Shown: positions 1 to 7,568 of the stretch, piece by piece
How positions within the stretch are numbered: position 1 is the first letter of the stretch
Layout of the letters: the number at the start of each line of letters is the position of its first letter
DNA from: Synura sp. LO234KE
Taxonomy: Eukaryota; Sar; Synurophyceae; Synurales; Mallomonadaceae
Reading direction: 5' to 3'
Assembly: GCA_015143735.1 (NCBI GenBank)
Contig: VKHC01000567.1
Location: 1-11,008 of the forward strand
Length of the DNA: 11,008 nucleotides
The notes under the pieces: model-generated
Databases searched by the model: none
Seen by the model: only the letters and a program-made list of their open reading frames with translations
Told to the model about the DNA's origin: nothing
Program-made: the position numbers and the translations under genes

Positions 1-11
1 ATATATTAAAA

Positions 12-130
12 TAAACCAGCCTGGACGGTTTATATTCACACATAAACCGGTTTATATTCTCTGATAAACCGATCACGGCAGGTTTATCATCAGTAAAACC
101 GGCAAATAATTGCCTAGTGGGACCGGTTTT
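12..130. repeat. Array of alternating TAAACC / GGTTTA motifs with 22-bp tandem unit
   Basis: The hexamer TAAACC and its reverse complement GGTTTA alternate strictly: TAAACC at 12, GGTTTA at 27, TAAACC at 43, GGTTTA at 49, TAAACC at 65 and GGTTTA at 81. Looser versions follow at 94 (TAAAACC) and 123 (CCGGTTTT). Positions 42-55 form the perfect palindrome ATAAACCGGTTTAT. Units starting at 26 and 48 are near-identical (CGGTTTAT, an 8-base spacer, ATAAACCG), so the block is also a 22-bp tandem repeat, and each unit can fold as an 8-bp stem. Most neighbouring motifs are about 16 bases apart. The structure is seen directly. Its role is unknown: a multimeric protein-binding site, a sub-terminal transposon region or a simple satellite would all fit. 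The array may continue to the left of the window. Confidence 0.75.
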
Positions 131-320
131 CCCCCTCTTTTTCACAAACACATAAAACGTTAATTTCGAACAATTTAAAAGTGTAATGTAGCTAGAAACA
201 GCCCTTCTAGCGCTTTATTCACTAACTGAAATGAAATAAAATGACCGATTTCACCTCAGGTAACTACTACACTACAACCCCAAAAATCGTAAAATCTCAA
301 TTTTCACCATTTTTCGCAGT
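131..320. other. AT-rich spacer, no gene seen
   Basis: I see no open frame, RNA gene or further copies of the upstream repeat here. A pyrimidine-rich stretch ending in CGCAG near 312-319 resembles a splice acceptor on the plus strand, but no matching coding exon follows it. Confidence 0.4.
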
Positions 321-677
321 TCACCCAAACGATCGCAACAGGGCCAACAAAGCACAACAGAAGCAACGAGCAGCGAGCAAATATAGTTTATAAGCCCGGG
401 AAAATATTAGAAGTGCAACGGACGACGTTTTCCCCAATTGATTTAGCTTATCTCTGACTGCAGTTAAAGTTGTAAAATTTCGGCCCCAAAAGCACTCAAA
501 ACCTCCGTTCATCACGAGTTCAGCTCCAATTGCCATCAAACTTCGATATAGTTCATCTCTCTGAACTTTATGATGAGTTAAGAATAAGTTTTTTTCGAAA
601 CTTTGACTTTGTTCGGAAGTTCTTCTAGTGAGTTGGATCCGAAAAATTATGCCAATATATCTCAACTTTTCCCACAA
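321..677 (-). other. Coding-like open frame, unknown (possible exon or gene remnant)
   Basis: A stop-bounded frame of about 120 codons on the minus strand with no ATG near its upstream end; it opens after a TGA and reads from a TTG at 677. Internal ATG codons lie about 47 and 56 residues in. The central part looks like a soluble protein (for example KVQRDELYRSLMAIGAEL, then GGFECFWGRNFTTLTAVRD). The last 35 residues are hydrophobic and Cys/Leu-rich and may be read-through into non-coding DNA. I recognise no domain. It could be one exon of a spliced gene or a remnant of a mobile element. No intron boundaries are convincing, so the gene model is unresolved. Confidence 0.3.
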
Positions 678-772
678 GTGATATTTTCAGGTAAAATCAA
701 CGCAGGCACCTTCTAAACCACATAAACATCGATTATAGTCATAATTCTGCTTGCTCATAATTTTTGTTGCAT
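678..772. other. Short spacer, nothing identified
   Basis: AT-rich sequence between two minus-strand coding-like stretches. I see no motif I can support. Confidence 0.3.
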
Positions 773-1090
773 TTATAGACCCCTAGTTGGACCATAGCAG
801 CCATACCCCTTCAGAGCGCCGAACGTTACAAAGTACACGTAACCCCCCATGAAACCATACTCTCCCATAACGTCAGACACCTCCCTAACCTCGTTCTGAA
901 CGTTTGTTATATGTATATCTTGCCGTAGAAGCTCCGGAAAGCCAACCGGAGCCACCTACTAGGTCAGGACGACTCGATACCCCTCCGGCCGCTAAAGCCT
1001 AATTTGACCCTCGACAGTGCTCATACCCAGGACTCAACCACGCGTCCCCAGCCTATCCCGTGTTCCTCCCGTACCACGAAATCCCTTTGC
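773..1090 (-). pseudogene. Broken minus-strand coding remnant, unknown family
   Basis: The last 60 codons (955 to 773) are open and protein-like, including SDVMGEYGFMGGYVYFVTFG and the end GYGCYGPTRGL before TAA. The same frame stays protein-like upstream to about 1090 (for example LAKGFRGTGGTRDRLGTRG, MSTVEGQIRL, RPEGYRVVLT), but is interrupted by one TGA and three TAG codons, two of them adjacent. Persistence of coding character across several stops in one frame suggests a decayed gene. An intron ending near the paired TAG (…TAGTAG before GTGGCT) would also remove two of them. I recognise no family, and there is no initiating ATG with a clear context. Confidence 0.3.
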
Positions 1091-1396
1091 TAACATGTTT
1101 CCTCACTCCCTGCACATTGAGCTAGCACTTCCCTTACATGCACGTCGTTTACACGTCGCATCCCACTTACACTTAAAATCACAGTTTGTATCATGTTTAC
1201 AATATCATAAATCGTCGTGTAAAGCATGATTTATCGGATATCCCGCCACGCGCGACTGTATTACGTAATTAAATAGCATTCTCAATGATTATTATGTGTA
1301 TAGCTACCTAAACAAGCTATAAGTACTAGTGTAGAAGCAAACAAAATTGTAAGGCAAAACCGACCAAGCAACCCAGGAAATCATCCCGCCCGTAAT
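1091..1396. other. Gene-poor stretch, weak plus-strand frame only
   Basis: A plus-strand frame of 70 codons (1017-1229) crosses this area, but it is Pro/His/Leu-rich, lies opposite the minus-strand remnant for part of its length and matches nothing I know. From 1230 to 1396 the DNA is AT-rich with frequent stops. I support no gene here. Confidence 0.35.
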
Positions 1397-2416
1397 TTAA
1401 GCAAGATTCAGTGCCATACGTTCCCCGAAGTGGGTACCGACCACACTCGCCGGTGAACAAAACCCCATCAGTGCCCTCACAACAACGTGCAACAAAAGAC
1501 GCACACGTGTACCACCAGTACCCAACTGGCGCTGTCGATTACAGCTTAGATCCTGGCGGTAGAGATATACCGCCCACTGATCAGTGCAAAACAAAAGTAG
1601 AATAAGGTAGAAACAGCGTAGGTAGAGTAGTGTCCACAGCAATAGAGTAGTATCAGCAGCACAAAGTAGCCATATGTACCCTATGCAGCCGGTACTGCTG
1701 CAAAAGGGTCGACTCGATTATACTCTGGGACAGGGGCCAGTACCCGGTGACGAAGAAATCCCGAGATGTTACGATAGCGTTGCGGATGGCAGTAGTAACC
1801 GTGACTAAGTAGGAAGGGAAGGAAGCTGTCAACAGACAGAGGGCCGGGGAGAAACACTCTGTGGCTGGGACACCGTGCTCGACTGGCCCAAATTGGGACT
1901 GAAGCGGGAGGCGTGGCGGTGTCTGCCTGTGCTGCCGTATCTCGGGCCCGAAAAGGTGTCATTGGGCAAGTCTCCTCCGTGGAATGCGGGAGGGCCGCGC
2001 TTGGTAGAGGCCCTTGCAGAGAGAGGAACGGTGCCTCTGGTGCTAGAGTGTCCGTGGTCAGGAGGAGTCCCATGGGGTCCCGTTCTGGAGAGATCACTGA
2101 CGCCAAGCCATCTAGTTTAAGAATTTTTCCCTCCTATACTCAAGGTAGTCTTATTCCTCATCTGTGGTGATGCCCAGGGAATAGAGAGTACTGTGTGCAC
2201 TGCGAGTACAGGGAACTACTGTGAAGTCTAGGGTGGCTTCAAGCAGAGAGGAAGACTCGAAAAGAGGCGCATGTCCCTCTGGGTACACCGGCTTGGCCCA
2301 ACCACCGCTAAGGACGCGGCTTCTATATTCAAGATACTCATGGGAATCGTCGTCGTCGAGATCCGATTGTGCTTGAACAAGTAAATTTCGTTTCATAACT
2401 CCTGGGACATATAAAC
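1397..2416 (-). pseudogene. Broken coding chain ending at the left inverted repeat, unknown family
   Basis: Three minus-strand frames follow one another. From 2396 (ATG) to 2151, 82 codons contain an acidic run (SDLDDDDSHEYLEYRSRVL), then SGGWAKPVYPEGHAPLFESS, ending in TDEE and a stop. From 2106 to 1681, a Pro-rich, Ala-rich frame ends with coding-like SHGYYCHPQRYRNISGFLRH. From 1642 to 1397, a frame carries hydrophobic segments and SPASVVGTHFGERMALNLA. The frame containing 2151-2396 stays open upstream to the repeat boundary at 2416 and into it. Codon use is GC-richer than in the flanks. The frame changes and stops argue for a decayed gene, or exons of a spliced gene whose introns I cannot define. 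I recognise no domain. Plus-strand frames at 1875-2170 look like shadows of this chain. Confidence 0.35.
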
Positions 2417-2532
2417 GCACATTCCTGCGAAAACGTCACTGACCCAGTGACGTTTTTTCAAAAAATGTTGTATAGAGGATATATTTTGTTTCGCATCCAT
2501 TTCAAGTCAAATTTTTTTTAAAGTAATTGGTA
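2417..2532 (+). repeat. Left terminal inverted repeat
   Basis: This matches the reverse complement of 9773-9887. The first 43 bases are identical, the next 57 have about ten mismatches, and homology continues with one T-run indel to TTGGTA, after which the copies diverge. Outer sequence: GCACATTCCTGCGAAAACG. Immediately inside it, protein-like minus-strand sequence begins (see 2533-4514). Read outward on the minus strand, it ends CGTTTTCGCAG then GAATGTGC, which resembles a splice acceptor. Confidence 0.9.
2430..2456. repeat. Perfect 12-bp hairpin within left terminal repeat
   Basis: AAAACGTCACTG, spacer ACC, then CAGTGACGTTTT. The arms are perfect reverse complements and contain ACGTCA and TGACGT, the core recognised by many bZIP proteins. 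It is conserved without change in the right repeat (9848-9874). It could be a transposase-binding site or a hairpin at the element end. Confidence 0.85.
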
Positions 2533-4514
2533 TACTCAAGGCTATAGCCGGACAAGACTCGTCGAGATGGGTAGCAATATTATGGAGTTTAAGAAGAGTC
2601 GTTGCATGTGTGATGGAGCGTAGGAGCGCTCGCAAGTTGTTCAGGTGCATAAACGAGTGGCAGCCGGACCAATTTCTCGTACCCCTGAGCTCGGCGGACA
2701 TAGGAATCACTCAGAGGAGGAGGCTATTATCGCCGGGCTAACTACCACCAGAGAGGCAAAGAGGTGGCTAGACTTCACCGCCATGATAATCCGGGTTGAG
2801 TACGTCTTGGATGTCGTCCATGCCGGCTCCGTCTTCCTCTTGAGGAAGTGCGCGGAGGGCTGAGGAAGTAAACCCAGTAAGTTTAAGGGGCAACCAAAGA
2901 CAGACCGAATGTGCTGACCTTCGGGGATCACGTCGGCCATCAGAGGGTGAGACAAAACCATGGCCTGATATCGAGCGGTAAAGGCCGCATCCACTTGAAG
3001 GAGTGTTATCGAGGGGGACGCAGAAGTCGGAAATGAGGACGTGCGGACCCTCCCGCTCGAGCGTGGACGCGCACTGGAACGTCCACAACCATCTCTCCCC
3101 GAGCGAGTAGAGGAGGACCTAGGTTGCACCGCTCTGTGAGTGGATGAGAGCGTGACACAGAGATCAATCGGTTTGGGGTAAAGACAGCCGTGGTCCGGGA
3201 TGGCATAGGGACCAACCAACGAGTGTGCGCAATTCCCGACCAATAATCGGACGTGGCGTGACCAGCGAGACGGAGTGATCTTGTAAGATGAAGTGGAGAG
3301 TGTCGGATGCCCCACGGGCTCAGAGGACCTTGTCCACGAAAAAGGCTGGTCTGTGCGAGTATAGCGTGGATCGCGTAATGTAAGCTGCTACAATGTGCTC
3401 AAACAAATGTGGAGAGAAGGAGGAATCAGTCCATACGCGGTAAGAAGGGTACTGAGTGCAAGACCTCGTTCTAGTCCAGTGACGCGCATTTTCAAAGGGA
3501 CCTCTGCATGAAGTCGGGAATGGTGAGCTGGGTTTAGCACTTCACCCCGAGTGGAGCCCATAAGAAGAGACGTCGAACCGAACGAAAACACTGCTGGCAG
3601 GGCGTCCTTGAAACCAATCAGGGTATGCAGACGAGCCAGATGAGTCAAATTAACAGAACAAGTCCTGTGGCCTCAAGACGAGTAGGTTGGACTAAAATTG
3701 GGACAATGAGCAATGTGTAGTCAATGACCAGATTGACCGCTTGAAGTTTATGAGTGATGAATTCATCAAGATAGTGGAGAAGTAGCCTGGTAATGTCGCC
3801 ACGCGTATCAAACGGGAGATTGGGAAAAGCCAGGACTTCAGTTTGATGGTCCAGTTGCCAATGCTGTGACAAGAATTGGGCAAAAATGTTGATCCCACCA
3901 GTTTGTGAGGGCCCAGTGGGTATGCTAGGAATCTTAAGGTCTGCAAGGGTCACGCATCTGGGATAGATGCGAGATTGTACAGATCGGAGATTTAATAGTT
4001 TCAATGGAAATTTGGAGACCCCGTCACCTTCCGAGCCGGCAAGAACCGCATCGCGTAGGGGGAGGTATAAATTGACATGTTTGGAGGTGGGAAAGATCGT
4101 ATTTTCTGCTGCTAACCAATCTTCCGGAAGGGTTCTCCAATCCAGTCATAACTGCAATACAAGCGTCACCTGGCAGATAATATCAAGAATCTGAGCCTTG
4201 GAATTATGGTTTGAAATAGGACCAGTAATAATCCCTCTTGATCGAAAGGTCCGATTTTCTGTTAGACTGCCTCTAAAGATGCAAGAGGGGGGCAGCCATT
4301 CGCCTTCAAAAACAGAACAGCTTTGTTCTGTGATATCCGCGTTTTCCGTCCGTTGGTGATACCTTTCGAATTCATTATTTTCTTTGTTATCATCTGGAGC
4401 GAGATTGTCTGGTAAAATTTCCATGTAATTGGGTGTTGAACTTTGGTGTTTGTTAATGATATTTTTTGAGAAAAATATGTTGGCGGAGGCGTCAAGATCC
4501 GGTTTTTTGAGCGA
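2533..4514 (-). pseudogene. Broken coding chain just inside the left repeat, unknown (possible decayed transposon gene)
   Basis: One minus-strand frame runs from 4514 to 3645 with a single TGA at 4148-4146. Its first ATG is at 4424 (MEILPDNLAPDDNKENNEFE, an acidic N-terminus). After the TGA it gives long clean stretches such as WLAAENTIFPTSKHVNLYLP and LPFDTRGDITRLLLHYLDEF. Near 3648 the coding sense passes to a second frame (LARLHTLIGFKDALPAVFSF, ending at 3388). A third frame carries LQDHSVSLVTPRPIIGRELR and STLEREGPHVLISDFCVPLD with three stops. A fourth carries VDAAFTARYQAMVLSHPLMA, near 3010-2950. Weaker coding sense (2710-2533) continues to the inverted repeat. That adds up to roughly 600 codons of decayed protein. 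I see no DDE, RNase H, reverse transcriptase or zinc-finger signature. Its position makes a transposon-borne gene the best guess. Confidence 0.4.
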
Positions 4515-5002
4515 TTACTTATCAGAGTAGTAAGTAATGCAACTAGGCAAATTTTGAGATAATACCACTCAAAATTGGAGTAGATAAATATTAGATATGT
4601 TTTGGTAAGAGATGGCAAGGTCATAGTGGCTGCGGACGGCGGTGAGAAGGCACCGGACTCGCTGAATGAGAGACTTGTTGGTCGAGGGGGGTTGCTGCTG
4701 ATGGAGTTGCCTCCATGGAGGAAGTGAATAAGGCAGATGAACAAGGTAGAGAACATGCTGAAATGTGAAATATATCTTTGCATATGGCAATCAATTACTA
4801 TAGCTGGGGCTTTTGCACCATCTAAAGTTCGCCAGCTCCACTTAATATACATTATATCTACAGATATTACCGAACAAATGACGGTGCGCTCTCGGGGCGG
4901 CGGAGGCACTTGGATTTCCCTACTCTGTCGCCGTAACGAGGTTTGCTCCTTGGTTCGAAAGACCATGTACTCAGTAATATCCTTCTTGGACTTTTCCGTC
5001 AT
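4262..5002 (-). CDS. Hypothetical open frame, 246 codons from ATG
   Basis: The frame opens after a TGA just upstream, and the first ATG is at 5002. The first 45 residues look genuinely coding and are basic (MTEKSKKDITEYMVFRTKEQ, then TSLRRQSREIQVPPPPRERT). After about residue 45 the translation becomes hydrophobic, then Ser/Pro-rich and less convincing, although no stop occurs for 200 more codons. A GT at about 4874 (TCG then GTAATATC) could be an intron donor. Its last part (4424-4262) overlaps, in another frame, the start of the broken chain 2533-4514, which looks more like protein there. Exon 1 of a spliced gene leading into that chain is one possibility. A plus-strand frame of 143 codons (4737-5168) lies opposite; I cannot decide between them from sequence alone. 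I recognise no family. Confidence 0.3.
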   Translation of the reverse strand: MTEKSKKDITEYMVFRTKEQTSLRRQSREIQVPPPPRERTVICSVISVDIMYIKWSWRTLDGAKAPAIVIDCHMQRYISHFSMFSTLFICLIHFLHGGNSISSNPPRPTSLSFSESGAFSPPSAATMTLPSLTKTYLIFIYSNFEWYYLKICLVALLTTLISNRSKNRILTPPPTYFSQKISLTNTKVQHPITWKFYQTISLQMITKKIMNSKGITNGRKTRISQNKAVLFLKANGCPPLASLEAV

Positions 5003-5214
5003 ACATCTTCCTGTCGTGAGGATTGTTCCCAACCCGACTAAAGGATTTCAGGAAAATAGCGCTGCTTGGAAGAGTAGACCATATTCTCGCAAGGAAGTAG
5101 CACCACACGTATTTAAAATATTTCAGAAGTATTTAATTTTAGAAGGTGATGCATTAAGTTTATCATGAAGGAAGTTCCCAGCTCTTGCGAGCGGAGTGAA
5201 AGCATTGTGTTCGT

Positions 5215-5623
5215 CTATTTAGATCTCCCATATCTCCAAGGAGCATTGAAGAAGCTAGGAACATCCTCTACGTAAATCTCAGGAGTAGGATCAGGTCTTC
5301 CGCCCCAAGTCATATCCTTCTTCGGGACGGATTTGCCAAATGCAAGGTTGAAACCCTTGGATTTAGCAGGCGCAGCGCTCTTTACTGGTGAGCTCTTCAC
5401 CGAGGATATCTTTGGCGATGAGGGGGCTTTGGCCGCATTGGCCCTTCCAATCTCTTTAATCTTCTCGAGGTCAAGCATAACAAGCTAAACCGAAATCATC
5501 AGAGTAAAACCGGACCGAAAGAATTTCACCTACCGTGCTCCTGGTGCGAGCAAATCGCGATGGAATGAAGGCCGTTGAGAAGGCTAGTACCAAGGCAAAT
5601 GCAAAAACAAACAGCGAGTTCAT
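5215..5623 (-). CDS. Plastid-targeted small basic protein, one intron (119 aa), function unknown
   Basis: Two exons, 5623-5534 and 5484-5218, with stop TAG at 5217-5215, join in phase 0 across a 49-base intron to give 119 residues. The ATG at 5623 is chosen because it starts a clean signal peptide, MNSLFVFAFALVLAFSTAF. The frame extends upstream only to a TTG. The A-F junction in STAF, followed by IPSRFARTRST, matches the signal-plus-transit leader of proteins imported into red-lineage complex plastids. Cleavage probably precedes the F, with stromal processing perhaps near LVM (residues 31-33). The mature part has a short charged helix (LDLEKIKEIGRANAA), a Lys/Ser/Pro/Ala linker (about residues 50-75) and an aromatic, Pro-rich tail (DMTWGGRPDPTPEIYVED, then FFNAPWRYGRSK). 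There are no membrane helices after the leader. The tail looks like a conserved docking segment, as in small photosystem or plastid-ribosome accessory subunits, but I do not recognise the family. The frame is intact, unlike its neighbours. Confidence 0.82.
5485..5533 (-). other. 49-bp GT-AG intron in the plastid-targeted gene
   Basis: On the minus strand the intron starts GTAGGTGAAATT and ends TTCGGTTTAG. Removing it restores the frame from AGC ACG to CTT GTT ATG CTT GAC. Unspliced, the first exon runs into TGA two codons after TTATGC. CTGAT about 15-20 bases before the acceptor is a possible branch site. It falls in the transit-peptide region. Confidence 0.8.
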
Positions 5624-6217
5624 TTCAATATGACTTTCCAGAAATAATTTTCTCAACTTGTAGTTTCAGGATATCGAATCACAGACATACAATCGTACTG
5701 TTTATATGTACCGAAAACGCGAAGTATTGATTTTCCCATGTGACCATTTTTAGGTTTTGGGATTTTTGGTTGGTCATGAACTATCATTCATTGTTTTTTT
5801 GCAGGCCTTGCATTTATATCCAAATATCAGGTGTTTAATGGTGAACTATAGTCACTAGAAATATGTTTCAAGCAATTGATGGTTTGCGTGCTTTTTCCTG
5901 TTCCACGTGAGTTTTGCTACATCTTCTATTTTTTACCGAGCGTCCAAATTCCAAATTATGAATATTGTTGGGTAAGTTTAAAGTCCCTTTGGATATTAAA
6001 GGCAGTTGTTACTGCAAACTTCGTGGTTGATTTTTATCCTTCTATTGGGTTTTCTGGTAGCCATTAATTTGATATCAGGCGCTGCAAATAGTCAGCCAAA
6101 ATCAATCGAGTGGAAGACTGTAACTTTCCATTATCGTTGTCGACATCATCTCGGCGATTCCTTGATTCTCTGTTAGGAAAACGTTCGAAGTCTATTTTAG
6201 TTCATATCCTTTATTTA
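5624..6217. other. Upstream region of the plastid gene; weak plus-strand exon candidates
   Basis: The promoter and 5' leader of the minus-strand plastid gene should lie in 5624 to about 5860; I see no clear core element. On the plus strand, TTTTTTTGCAG before GCC (to 5803) looks like a splice acceptor. An ATG at 5863 opens a 15-codon frame (MFQAIDGLRAFSCST) ending at a good donor, GTGAGT (5907). A frame open from 6000 to 6173, with no ATG, encodes a hydrophobic segment (SWLIFILLLGFLVAINLIS) followed by GAANSQPKSIEWKTVTF. These might be exons of an unrecognised membrane protein, but no acceptable spliced model joins them. Confidence 0.25.
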
Positions 6218-6457
6218 TCAAGGTTTTATTTTCAGAGTTTGCGTTCTCTTGCAGTCGCGGTTATGTGATGGTACACCTTTGATATTCACGACTATTGAAT
6301 AATCCAAATATTTACTACGCTCGGATGCGGAAGGGGAGAAGCGAGCTTTCGTAATACGAATGCGCCAGATATTCTCTGCTATGGTTATGTTGTCCGTACT
6401 TATTCGCGCAGGCATATTAGATGCGAGCTCGCCTTTCACCCACAGCGTTACTGTCAA
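6218..6457 (-). other. Weak coding-like open frame, unknown
   Basis: About 80 codons on the minus strand are open between a TAA upstream and TGA at 6220-6218. There is no ATG at the upstream end; the first ATG is 15 residues in (MPARISTDNITIAENIWRIR). The translation is basic with a plausible mix of residues (WRIRITKARFSPSASERSKY) but short and unmatched. It could be an exon or chance. Confidence 0.2.
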
Positions 6458-6986
6458 ACTGTCTATCCTTTTACTATCCCCGTTTTATTTCATAGAGTCA
6501 GTAGATTTTCACCATATTCAAATTCAATGACAGATCGTTGGAAGGCAAGCGCATCAATTCTTGAACAGTTCAATACGATTTATAATTGGAACCAATCTTT
6601 TCCTTGCCGTCACATGCGCGGTTTGATCCAATCTTTGCCTGCATCGTGATCCTCGCCAATACCACCACGACAACGCGCGGCACCATGACGGCGTGGTTCA
6701 GTATCCTAATCTCGATGAGCAGCCTACCCCTTCCTCTCTTCCGTTGAATCCCTGCAGCACTTTGTTTTGACTAGCATGCTGGTTCGTATGCCTGTGCTGC
6801 GGAAGTACTCTTGTTCAGTACTTTGATTCTAAGCATCACCAGCGGTCAACCCTTCATTTCTTCCTCTGCCGATCAGGAGGCCCGTCGCACGTATCAGCAA
6901 CAGCTCTTACCTCGCCCATTCTGATATCTTACTTAAAACCAACTTCACTTACAGTTGGTGGTCCGCTTTGTGGCTTCAGTTTCCCG
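6458..6986. other. Gene-poor stretch, nothing identified
   Basis: Over 500 bases without a supportable open frame on either strand. I looked for tRNA-like cloverleaf, inverted repeats and copies of the 2417/9887 terminal repeat and saw none. Confidence 0.4.
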
Positions 6987-7498
6987 GTGGGCGGGATCCT
7001 ACTGATGCACCCGAACGTTGCGCCTATTTTCTTGAACTTTTTTTGTTGGATTTCTAGTGTTATTACCTATGTATCCTCTGTTGTTCCTGTATATGGAGAG
7101 TCCATTCCATACATATATTTGTTGAAAGCGGTGGTGTGGATAGTGTACTGTCGAGGATATCAGCGTCTGAAGTGGAGCCATGAATGTGGTATGAGGCAAG
7201 AAATCCAGATTCTCGCCAGTTGATTGATCGCTATAAATTCCCTCCGTACTCTGCTTGTTCTATGTCTACCTTTATACGCCTTATTTTTGCTGATACCATT
7301 CTTAATTGTGCATGTATAAATTCGCTCGTTAGAGCGGCGAATTCGGATTACTTTTACCAATGGCGTGGCTAAATATAAATTGCAGCCAACAATCAATAAT
7401 AAGATTTTTGTTAAATTATTTCTCGCCTTTGTTAGCCGAGACGGAGCTGCTATCGAAATGATATTCATACACTTGCCGAAAATCCAGTAGTTATTCAT
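6987..7498. other. Overlapping weak open frames on both strands
   Basis: Plus strand: 72 codons from ATG 7005 to 7223, hydrophobic in the first half (IFLNFFCWISSVITYVSSVV). Minus strand: 112 codons from 7498 to 7160, hydrophobic then strongly basic (KVIRIRRSNERIYTCTIKNG). They overlap only slightly. Neither has a recognisable domain or convincing start context. I list them so that the stretch is described; neither is called as a gene. Confidence 0.2.
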
Positions 7499-7568
7499 TA
7501 CGTAGGAGAGAAATGAAATGAATGTGAAGTCAGACGGAGGGTCTAGACAGCACCATTACACTCCTAAG

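Noticed and set aside
1875-2170. Two plus-strand open frames of 81-85 codons
   Set aside because: GC-rich shadows of the minus-strand coding chain; the minus translation is more protein-like.
2409-2424. Target-site duplication flanking the element
   Set aside because: Left flanks (…ATATAAAC at 2416, …CCCAAAAG at 9445) do not match the right flank (TTTCAAGA at 9888) at any length above chance.
2130-2550. Short repeats of TATACTCAAGG at about 2135 and 2531, with a looser copy near 2326
   Set aside because: Only 11 bases, in unrelated contexts; likely chance.
4737-5168. 143-codon plus-strand open frame
   Set aside because: It lies opposite a longer minus frame, has no recognisable domain, and crosses low-complexity Gly-rich sequence that is the antisense of a Pro run. 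Mentioned only as an unresolved alternative.
5863-6060. IDGLRAF followed later by FYPSIGFSG, resembling the N-terminus of acyltransferase-3 proteins
   Set aside because: The first piece sits before a good GTGAGT donor, but no acceptor joins it in phase to the second piece, and the next conserved segment of that family is absent. Too short to claim.
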